In this document: positions 5,012 through 10,624 of the stretch, piece after piece
Layout: every line of letters begins with the position of its first letter
Position numbering within the stretch: position 1 is the stretch's first letter
NCBI GenBank assembly: GCA_018715855.1
Contig: DVKW01000224.1
Coordinates: forward strand, 1 to 10,624
Direction: 5' to 3'
DNA length: 10,624 bases
From: Candidatus Galligastranaerophilus intestinigallinarum
GTDB lineage: Bacteria; Cyanobacteriota; Vampirovibrionia; Gastranaerophilales; Gastranaerophilaceae
The notes under the pieces: model-generated
The model's input: the letters and a program-made list of their open reading frames with translations, nothing else
The model's database searches: none
What the model was told of the DNA's origin: nothing
Program-made: the position numbers and the translations under genes

Positions 5012-6724
5012 ATGCTGGATTTCATCAAAAAACTGGTAAAAAAAATAAACAAGCTTGATGATTTTATAAACCTTTATAAAGAAAATGCAGGCGAAGTTTC
5101 AATGCCAAGTTATGCTTATATGAACTGGGGCATTAAACTTTTAGATTCAGGCGATGAAAAAAAAGCGCTTGAACTTTTGGAAAAAAGTGTTGAAATGCCA
5201 TATGCAAATTCGGATTCTTATGTAAACCTTGCAATTGTTCTTGCAAAAGAAAATAAATATGAACTTGCTCTTAATTACTTAAAAAAAGCAACAAAACTTG
5301 ATAATGAAAACGCAAAAGCTTATCAAATTTTAGGTTCTGTTTATTCTGAAATGGAAAATTTTGAAGAAGCCAAAAAAGCGTTTTCAACATCAATTAAAAT
5401 TAACCCGAGAAATTCTCAAACTTATATCAATAGGGCCATTTTTTACGCAAAAACAGGCAAAATTAAAGAAGCGCACTTAGATTTTAAAACAGCCTGCCAC
5501 ATAAACCCCGGAAATATCCAAGGTTGGTTTTTGTGGGGGGTTTTATGTTCTCAGTGCAAAGATTACATAAATGCAGTTGAAAGGCTTAAAAAAGCAGTTT
5601 CGCTTGACCCTTTCCATTCGGATGCTTATTACCACTTGGCTTCAATTTCTTTTTTAACGGGACAATTTACGGAAGCAATTAAATATGCAAAAAAATCAAT
5701 TGCAATAAACCCCAAAAGAATTGAATGCTATATAGCACTTGCAGAAAGCTGGCTTCAATTAAAAAACGAAAAAGAATGTTTTAGCGTGTACCCTAATACA
5801 CTAAAAGAATGCAGCCCGACTTCACAATTTTATTATTCTTGGGGCGTTTCTTTCCAATTCTTTAAAAAATGGGAAGAATCTTTTGAAAAATTAAAAAAAG
5901 CAATTGAGCTTGACGATAAAAACCACCTTGCATATTACGCTTTATCTATTTCATATTTTAAAACCGAAAAAGAAGATGAAGCGGCAAAAATGCTTGAAAA
6001 AACAATTGAAATAAAACCCGACCACACAATTGCTCTTTATAACTTGGGGCAATATTACATAAGAAAAAATGATTATGAAAACGCCATAAAATACTATAAA
6101 AAAGCAGTTGCAAGCAATATAAATTCAGGGCATATTTATCTGAACATTGCATCTTGCTATGAATTAATGAACAAAAAAGAAGAAGCTCTTGAATATTGGA
6201 AAAAAGCTGTTGAATACAACCCGAAAAATACAGATGCAAAAATAAGCCTTGCAAATGCATATTTAAAAACAGGCGACATTCAAAACGCAATAAGAAAAAT
6301 AAGAAGCGCATATAAAGAAAATAAAAAAGATATAAAAATTCTTTTAATGTATGGTGTTTTGCTTTTAAATAACAACGAATATTTTGAAGCACTTGAAAAA
6401 CTTGATGAAGCGCTAAAAATTAACCCTGATTATGAAATTGCAAAATTTGCAAAAACGGAATGCCTTATCAAAATGGGCAAAATTGAAGAAGCAGAAAGCA
6501 TTTTAGGCCCTCTTGAAGAAAAAGAAGAATTGAAAGACACAAACGATATTTTATATTTAAGGGTGCTTATTAATGAATATAAAATAACAAAAAGTAATAA
6601 TCTTGAATTAATTGATGAAACAATTAAAATTTGTGATAAAATAATCTCACTGCATAATGAAACGGGAATAGATTCCAAAATATTAGCAATTAAGAACAAT
6701 TTAATTAAAATTAAGGAAAATTGA
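5012..6724 (+). CDS. TPR-repeat protein, fourteen tandem repeats (570 aa)
   Basis: After an amphipathic Lys-rich N-terminus, residues 32-507 (numbered from the ATG at 5012) form fourteen consecutive 34-residue TPR units with no gap, for example YNLGQYYIRKNDYENAIKYY. A helical tail of about 60 residues follows. No transmembrane segment or enzymatic domain is visible, so it is probably a cytoplasmic superhelical scaffold of larger size than the first TPR protein and of similar repeat type. The start is uncertain. An in-frame TTG at 4976 lies inside the -35 box. An ATG at 4991 lies upstream of the expected transcription start and adds a short hydrophobic segment. The ATG at 5012 coincides with the expected start of the mRNA, so it is preferred although it lacks a ribosome binding site. 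The gene follows the Tic20-like gene by 55 bases and ends 6 bases before lysC, so lysC is probably read from the same transcript. Confidence 0.88.
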   Translation: MLDFIKKLVKKINKLDDFINLYKENAGEVSMPSYAYMNWGIKLLDSGDEKKALELLEKSVEMPYANSDSYVNLAIVLAKENKYELALNYLKKATKLDNENAKAYQILGSVYSEMENFEEAKKAFSTSIKINPRNSQTYINRAIFYAKTGKIKEAHLDFKTACHINPGNIQGWFLWGVLCSQCKDYINAVERLKKAVSLDPFHSDAYYHLASISFLTGQFTEAIKYAKKSIAINPKRIECYIALAESWLQLKNEKECFSVYPNTLKECSPTSQFYYSWGVSFQFFKKWEESFEKLKKAIELDDKNHLAYYALSISYFKTEKEDEAAKMLEKTIEIKPDHTIALYNLGQYYIRKNDYENAIKYYKKAVASNINSGHIYLNIASCYELMNKKEEALEYWKKAVEYNPKNTDAKISLANAYLKTGDIQNAIRKIRSAYKENKKDIKILLMYGVLLLNNNEYFEALEKLDEALKINPDYEIAKFAKTECLIKMGKIEEAESILGPLEEKEELKDTNDILYLRVLINEYKITKSNNLELIDETIKICDKIISLHNETGIDSKILAIKNNLIKIKEN

Positions 6725-6730
6725 GAAGCA

Positions 6731-8005
6731 ATGGCAATAGTAGTTCAAAAATTTGGCGGTACGTCTTTAGCAGATGTTGAAAAAATTAAAAATGTAGCAA
6801 GAGCCGTAGTTAGAGAAAAAGAGCTTGGAAATGACGTTGTGGTTGTAGTTTCAGCTATGGGGCATACAACAGATAACCTCATAAAACTTGCTCATGAAAT
6901 TTCAAAAAACCCTTCAGCAAGAGAAATGGATATGCTTATGTCAACGGGCGAACAAATTTCTATTTCGCTTCTTGCAATAGCAATTCAAGAAATGGGGTAT
7001 AAAGCGGTTTCTATGACAGGTGCTCAGGTTGGAATATATACGGAAGACACCCATTCCAAAGCAAGAATTGTTGATATTAAAACAGAAAAATTAATGAGCC
7101 ATATTAAAGAAGGCGAAATTGTTATTGTTGCAGGTTTTCAAGGCATAACAAAAGAAGGCGAAATAACAACATTGGGCCGTGGCGGCTCAGATACTTCCGC
7201 TGTTGCAATAGCTGCAAAATTGCAGGTTGAAAACCTTGGAATCGAAAGATGCGATATTTATTCCGATGTTGAAGGCATTTACACAACAGACCCAAGGGTT
7301 GTGCCAACCGCAAAAAAATTAAAAGAAATTTCTTATGAAGAAATGCTTGAACTTGCAAGAGTTGGTGCAAATGTTCTTCACCCAAGGTCAGTTGAAACGG
7401 CAAAACAGTTTCAGGTGCCAATGCGCTTAAGAAGCAGCTTTAAATTAGACGATTTAGGAACACTTGTTATAGGAGTTGAAAAAATGGAAATTTATAAACC
7501 CGTTACAGGGCTTGCTTGCGATAAATCACAAGTAAGGGTTGTTATTTGTGATATACCGGACAGACCCGGTAATGCAAGCAAACTTTTTACATTACTTGCA
7601 AAATATGAACTTTCTGTTGATATGATTATTCAATCCTATGCAAGAAGTTCAAATAACACAAACGATATAGCATTCACTATTGATAAAGACGACCTTCAAA
7701 AATTTATGACCTTAAAAGATGAGATTACATCTATTATGAACCCGTCTAACATTCATATAGATGAAGACATTGCAAAAATTTCAATAGTAGGTGCAGGCAT
7801 GATAGACCGCCCCGGTATTGCAGCTCAAATGTTTGAAACATTGGCTAAAGAAGGCATCAACATTAAAATGATTTCAACATCTGAAATTAAAATTAGCTGT
7901 CTTGTTGAAAAAATGCACGCAAAACAAGCAACGGAAGCTTTATGCAAAGCATTTGAACTTGACGGCAAAGATGTTGCGTTGGTTCATGGCACATTGCCTG
8001 ATTAA
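6731..8005 (+). CDS. lysC: Aspartate kinase (aspartokinase), alpha chain
   Basis: Aspartokinase phosphorylates aspartate with ATP, the first step toward lysine, threonine, methionine and diaminopimelate, in the cytoplasm. The 424-residue product has the full kinase domain: KFGGTS (7-12), VVSAMG (39-44), STGEQIS (71-77), GRGGSDTSA (149-157), and the DVEGIYTTDPR nucleotide/substrate segment (179-189). Two ACT regulatory domains follow: one from about 265 (ICDIPDRPGNASKLF) and one from about 348 (IVGAGMIDRPGIAAQMF). Length and architecture match the monofunctional Bacillus LysC / Corynebacterium class with two ACT domains, rather than the longer cyanobacterial type with four. The class is usually inhibited by lysine and/or threonine through the ACT domains; the effector here cannot be read directly. 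AAGGA lies 13 bases and GAGAAG 2 bases before the ATG, neither at ideal spacing, so coupling to the TPR gene ending 6 bases upstream is likely. An internal start at 7484 may give a separate beta subunit. Confidence 0.95.
   Translation: MAIVVQKFGGTSLADVEKIKNVARAVVREKELGNDVVVVVSAMGHTTDNLIKLAHEISKNPSAREMDMLMSTGEQISISLLAIAIQEMGYKAVSMTGAQVGIYTEDTHSKARIVDIKTEKLMSHIKEGEIVIVAGFQGITKEGEITTLGRGGSDTSAVAIAAKLQVENLGIERCDIYSDVEGIYTTDPRVVPTAKKLKEISYEEMLELARVGANVLHPRSVETAKQFQVPMRLRSSFKLDDLGTLVIGVEKMEIYKPVTGLACDKSQVRVVICDIPDRPGNASKLFTLLAKYELSVDMIIQSYARSSNNTNDIAFTIDKDDLQKFMTLKDEITSIMNPSNIHIDEDIAKISIVGAGMIDRPGIAAQMFETLAKEGINIKMISTSEIKISCLVEKMHAKQATEALCKAFELDGKDVALVHGTLPD
7471..7475 (+). promoter_or_regulatory. 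Internal ribosome binding site within lysC
   Basis: AGGAG is followed by an 8-base spacer and the in-frame ATG at 7484. It is the strongest Shine-Dalgarno match seen before any candidate start in the window, and its spacing equals that of the aroF, first TPR and hpt sites. Confidence 0.65.
7484..8005 (+). CDS. lysC: Probable aspartokinase beta (regulatory) subunit from an in-frame internal start
   Basis: Met252 of aspartokinase lies exactly between the kinase domain and the first ACT domain, and it is preceded by AGGAG at 8-base spacing. Translation from here gives a 173-residue protein beginning MEIYKPVTGLACDKSQ and consisting only of the two ACT domains. In Bacillus subtilis LysC and Corynebacterium glutamicum LysC the same gene makes alpha and beta chains from such nested starts, forming an alpha2-beta2 enzyme in which beta takes part in feedback binding; the Corynebacterium beta chain is of almost the same size. 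The position, spacing and domain boundary all agree, so an alpha/beta aspartokinase is likely here. That the internal start is used is inferred, since the same codons are required for the full-length protein. Confidence 0.6.
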   Translation: MEIYKPVTGLACDKSQVRVVICDIPDRPGNASKLFTLLAKYELSVDMIIQSYARSSNNTNDIAFTIDKDDLQKFMTLKDEITSIMNPSNIHIDEDIAKISIVGAGMIDRPGIAAQMFETLAKEGINIKMISTSEIKISCLVEKMHAKQATEALCKAFELDGKDVALVHGTLPD

Positions 8006-8016
8006 TTTTTAAAATT

Positions 8017-8937
8017 ATGAGCGGAAAATTTAAACTAATTACGGGTTTAGGAAACAAAGACAAAAACAAGGTGAAAAGCCTTGTTTTGCTTTGGGCAAAA
8101 GCGGGGGCAGATATTTTTGATGTTTCGCCCTCTACAATTCCTGATATTGAGCAAACTTTAATTGAAAACGGTTTAAATTTAGATGATTTTGATTTCTGCA
8201 CATCTTACGCCATAAAAGGCGATACCCACGGCAAAAAAGCAAAAATAGACCCTATTTTATGCAAACTGTGCAATAAATGCAAAAAAGTTTGCATTGAAGG
8301 GGCAATTGAACCGCCAAATGTTAACGAATTAAAATGCATAGGCTGCTCTCACTGCAAAAAAGCTTGCAAATATGGCGCAATAAGTTTATATGATAGCGAT
8401 GATGACGGCTTTTTTGAACTTTTAAAAAAAGATGTTAAATTAGACACAGTCGAAATTCACATTTCAATTAAAGATAAAAAAATTATAAAAGAAGAATTTA
8501 AAAAAATTATAAAAGCGCTTAATAATTCTAATTGTGCCAAAAATGCAAAAATCAGCATTTGCTTTAACAGAACCTATTTTTCAAACAATAAAACAGAAAA
8601 AATTTTAGAAAAACTAAAAGAATTATCGGGAAATAGAGAATTTATGGTTCAAACAGACGGCAATTCAATGAATGGCGCAAATAACACACTTGCCGGCACA
8701 ATTGAAGCCGTTGCTTTTGGTTTGTTTGTAAAAAGCTTAGGCTATGATGTTATTTTATCAGGCGGCTGCAACGAATTTAGCGCAGAACTTGCAAATAAAG
8801 CAGGCTTAATTTGTTCAATAGGCTATGGAAGCTTTGCAAGAAAAATGACCGAAAACTTGCCTGAAGATGAAAAATTAAAAGCTGCAAAAGAATTTGTCAG
8901 AAAAACAAAAGAATTATTAAATGATAAACAGTGTTAA
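8017..8937 (+). CDS. ldpA: LdpA-like iron-sulfur protein (2x[4Fe-4S])
   Basis: The 306-residue protein matches cyanobacterial LdpA along its length. The N-terminus (FKLITGLGN, then AKAGADIFDVSPS at about 27-39) corresponds to LdpA's FKLI.GAS and LAGAD.IDV.A. It is followed by two CxxCxxCxxxC ferredoxin clusters (Cys82/85/88/92 and Cys107/110/113/117). The C-terminal domain has VQTDGNSMNG (211-220; LdpA WQTDGRPMSG), LSGGCNEFS (247-255; LAGGTN) and YGSFAR (270-275; YGSYAR). In Synechococcus LdpA is a redox-active protein that adjusts circadian period to light and associates with clock components; its biochemical activity is unknown. No kai genes are in this window, so the ancestral role is probably redox sensing or an unidentified metabolic function. 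It starts 11 bases after lysC with no ribosome binding site, implying coupled translation, and overlaps tilS by 17 bases. The family call is fairly sure; the function is not. Confidence 0.8.
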   Translation: MSGKFKLITGLGNKDKNKVKSLVLLWAKAGADIFDVSPSTIPDIEQTLIENGLNLDDFDFCTSYAIKGDTHGKKAKIDPILCKLCNKCKKVCIEGAIEPPNVNELKCIGCSHCKKACKYGAISLYDSDDDGFFELLKKDVKLDTVEIHISIKDKKIIKEEFKKIIKALNNSNCAKNAKISICFNRTYFSNNKTEKILEKLKELSGNREFMVQTDGNSMNGANNTLAGTIEAVAFGLFVKSLGYDVILSGGCNEFSAELANKAGLICSIGYGSFARKMTENLPEDEKLKAAKEFVRKTKELLNDKQC

Positions 8938-10210
8938 AAAATTTATAAAAGAAAATGGTTTAGAAAATAAAAAAATTCTTCTGGGGCTATCAGGCGGAAT
9001 TGATAGCGCCACGTTGCTTGATATTTTATCTAAAATAGAAAATATAAAAGTTATTGCAATTCATCTTAACCACAATTGGCGCGGGGCTGATTCCAAAAAA
9101 GATGAAGAGCTTGCAAGAAAAATTGCAAAAGATAGAAACATTGAATTTTATTCTGAAACCTTGCCTAAAAACGTTAAAAAAACAGAAACTGTTGCAAGAG
9201 AATTAAGGTATAAATTTTTTGAAGATTGCAAAGAAAAATTTATGGCAGATGCCATTTTTCTTGCCCACAACAAAAATGATAACGTTGAAACCCTTATATA
9301 CAGGCTAATTAAAGGAACAGGCCCAAACGGGCTTAATTCAATTCCAAAACAGAGAGATTTCTTTTATAGACCATTAATTGAAATTAATAGAAAAGAAATT
9401 GAAAAATATGCAAAAGAAAACGGGCTTATTTTTGCAGTTGATAAATCAAATTTTGATACAAAATATAAAAGAAATTTAATAAGAGAAAAAATTCTTCCCC
9501 TTATGGAAGAAATTAACCCCGAAACAATTAATTCAATTTCAAATTTTATTAATCTAAACGTTATGAACCAAAAAATTGTGGATGATGTTATTTCAAAGGT
9601 TCAAAAACAAATTATTAAAAATGAAAAAATAAACAGAGAAAAATTTTTATCTCAAAAAAAAGAAATTCAATATGAAATTATAAACCGCTACTTAAAAGGA
9701 ATTTTAAAAACAAGAGATTATAAAACAATTGATAAACTTGTTAAATTTGTTCAAAATAATTCCTCAAATCAAATTTCAATCGGGAAAAATTTATTTTTAA
9801 AAGTTTATAACAATGAAATTTATATTTTAAATTTAAAAGAAGAAATTTTTGAAGATGAAATTGAATTAAAAGAAAAAAATAAATTTTTAAATTATGAAAT
9901 TCTTTTAAAAGAAGTTAAAATTCCTGATAATTTTAAAGAAAACCAATTTATAAAGCTTGATATAACTAAAAATTACAAAATAAGAACAAGAAAAGAAGGG
10001 GATATTTTTACACCCTTCGGGTCAAAAACACCTCAAAAATTAAAAACATATTTTATAAAGAAAAAAATTCCATCCGAATTAAGAGATAAAATTCCATTAA
10101 TTGCACTTAACAATGAAATTCTTTATATAGCAGGGGTTTCTATGAGTGAAAAATTAAGGGTAGATAAAAACGAAAAAAAATGTTATAAAATAACGATAAA
10201 GGAAATTTAA
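8921..10210 (+). CDS. tilS: tRNA(Ile)-lysidine synthetase
   Basis: TilS uses ATP and lysine to convert C34 of the CAU-anticodon tRNA-Ile to lysidine, so that it decodes AUA as Ile; it is essential in most bacteria. The 429-residue product has the PP-loop SGGIDS (24-29), HLNHNWRG (48-55), ARELRYKFF (92-100), AHNKNDNVETL (115-125), KGTGPNGLNSIP (131-142), RPLIEI (150-155) and DKSNFDTKYKRNLIREKILP (174-193), all in family order. The C-terminal TilS domain is at about 353-415 (RTRKEGDIFTPFG, QKLKTYFIKKKIP, AGVSMSEKLRV), so the protein is full length. The AHHxDDQ-type motif reads AHNKNDN here, a mild divergence. The ATG overlaps the end of ldpA by 17 bases and has no clear ribosome binding site, suggesting translational coupling. 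The gene is followed after one base by hpt, the common bacterial tilS-hpt order. AT-rich genomes use many AUA codons, consistent with a need for this enzyme. Confidence 0.93.
   Translation: MINSVKKFIKENGLENKKILLGLSGGIDSATLLDILSKIENIKVIAIHLNHNWRGADSKKDEELARKIAKDRNIEFYSETLPKNVKKTETVARELRYKFFEDCKEKFMADAIFLAHNKNDNVETLIYRLIKGTGPNGLNSIPKQRDFFYRPLIEINRKEIEKYAKENGLIFAVDKSNFDTKYKRNLIREKILPLMEEINPETINSISNFINLNVMNQKIVDDVISKVQKQIIKNEKINREKFLSQKKEIQYEIINRYLKGILKTRDYKTIDKLVKFVQNNSSNQISIGKNLFLKVYNNEIYILNLKEEIFEDEIELKEKNKFLNYEILLKEVKIPDNFKENQFIKLDITKNYKIRTRKEGDIFTPFGSKTPQKLKTYFIKKKIPSELRDKIPLIALNNEILYIAGVSMSEKLRVDKNEKKCYKITIKEI
10198..10203 (+). promoter_or_regulatory. Ribosome binding site of hpt
   Basis: AAAGGA lies 8 bases before the hpt ATG at 10212, within the last codons of tilS. 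Confidence 0.7.
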
Positions 10211-10211
10211 T

Positions 10212-10624
10212 ATGGAAAAAGAACTTAAAACTTTAATTGATGAAAATAGATTAAAAAAAAGAATAAAAGAATTAGCGGAAGAAATTAACAAAAACTATAA
10301 AGAAGATGAGCCCATTGTTGCAATTTGCGTTTTAAAAGGGGCTGTAATGTTTTTTTGCGAACTTGTTAAATATTTAAAAATGCCCGTTCGAATGGAATTT
10401 GTCAGTTTATCAAGTTATGGGTGCTCAGAATGTTCTTCAGGAAGAGTTTCAGCCCTAAATGTTTCCTTGCCGCCACTAGAAAACCAAAAAGTTTTGGTTG
10501 TTGAAGATATTATGGATACGGGCCTAACATTAAAATTTTTGCTTGATTACCTTAAAACAAAATGCAAAGTTGATGATGTTAAATTGGCCGTTATGTTTGA
10601 TAAAAAATGTGCAAGAAAATTTGA
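10212..10624 (+). CDS. hpt: Hypoxanthine phosphoribosyltransferase, N-terminal part (3' end cut by window edge)
   Basis: The gene is open from its ATG to the window end (137 complete codons). It encodes a purine salvage enzyme that joins hypoxanthine or guanine to PRPP to make IMP or GMP in the cytoplasm. Family motifs are clear: VLKGAVMFF (40-48; the LKG PPi-binding loop), MEFVSLSSYG (61-70; the flexible-loop SSYG), and the PRPP-binding motif VVEDIMDTGLTL (96-107) with its paired acidic residues Glu98-Asp99. The later base-recognition segment (usually near 150-165) is outside the window; the translation breaks after KKCARKF at the edge. An AAAGGA ribosome binding site lies 8 bases upstream. 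The gene begins one base after the tilS stop, so the two are surely cotranscribed; in many bacteria ftsH follows, but that cannot be checked here. The cysteine-rich CSECSSG (71-77) after SSYG is unremarkable loop variation. Confidence 0.92.
   Translation, partial: MEKELKTLIDENRLKKRIKELAEEINKNYKEDEPIVAICVLKGAVMFFCELVKYLKMPVRMEFVSLSSYGCSECSSGRVSALNVSLPPLENQKVLVVEDIMDTGLTLKFLLDYLKTKCKVDDVKLAVMFDKKCARKF

Noticed and set aside
5958..6699. Leftward ORFs of 144 and 89 codons opposite the second TPR gene
   Set aside because: They are antisense to a clear TPR array; their Leu/Phe-rich content is what antisense reading of Lys/Glu-rich repeats produces.
7122..8201. Leftward ORFs of 99 and 102 codons opposite lysC and ldpA
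   Set aside because: They are antisense to strongly recognised genes and have no ribosome binding site or family motif.
1..10624. tRNA, rRNA, CRISPR array, insertion sequence or phage genes
   Set aside because: No cloverleaf, rRNA-like segment, regularly spaced direct repeats, transposase motifs or terminal inverted repeats were seen; nearly all bases are accounted for by protein genes and short gaps.

Overview
The window is AT-rich and gene-dense. It looks like chromosomal DNA from a non-photosynthetic relative of the Cyanobacteria, most likely a gut Gastranaerophilales/Vampirovibrionia ('Melainabacteria') genome. This rests on three things: a homologue of the cyanobacterial iron-sulfur protein LdpA, a small membrane protein resembling the Tic20 family, and low-GC housekeeping genes (lysC, tilS, hpt) with lysine codons dominated by AAA. 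The taxonomic call is inference from gene content; there is no rRNA or tRNA in the window to confirm it.

Left part (about 1-3414) is transcribed leftward, in the order: divergent GshB-like ATP-grasp protein, then a 690-residue membrane-associated protein of unknown function, then the 5' end of a DAHP synthase gene (first step of the shikimate pathway) cut by the window edge. The 690-residue protein carries four copies of a short Phe-x-Gly motif and two similar hydrophobic lobes. The ATP-grasp protein keeps the fold and metal-ligand motifs of glutathione synthetase but appears to lack its two glycine-rich mobile loops.

A compact divergent promoter region (about 3415-3509) separates this from the right part (3510-10624), which is all transcribed rightward with gaps of at most about 55 bases or with overlaps. 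First come a 9-repeat TPR protein, a Tic20-like membrane protein overlapping it by 11 bases, and a 14-repeat TPR protein that has its own promoter. These are followed by aspartokinase (lysC), an LdpA-like 2x[4Fe-4S] protein, tRNA-Ile lysidine synthetase (tilS) overlapping ldpA by 17 bases, and hypoxanthine phosphoribosyltransferase (hpt, cut by the window end).

The points most worth a second look are: a strong internal ribosome binding site in lysC placed exactly where a separate regulatory (beta) subunit would start; LdpA, known from the cyanobacterial clock/redox input, in what appears to be a non-photosynthetic organism; the degenerate GshB-like enzyme; the TPR/Tic20-like/TPR cluster; the Phe-x-Gly motif protein; and promoters that place transcription starts almost on the start codon (leaderless or near-leaderless mRNAs). 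No CRISPR array, insertion sequence, phage gene, tRNA or rRNA was seen.
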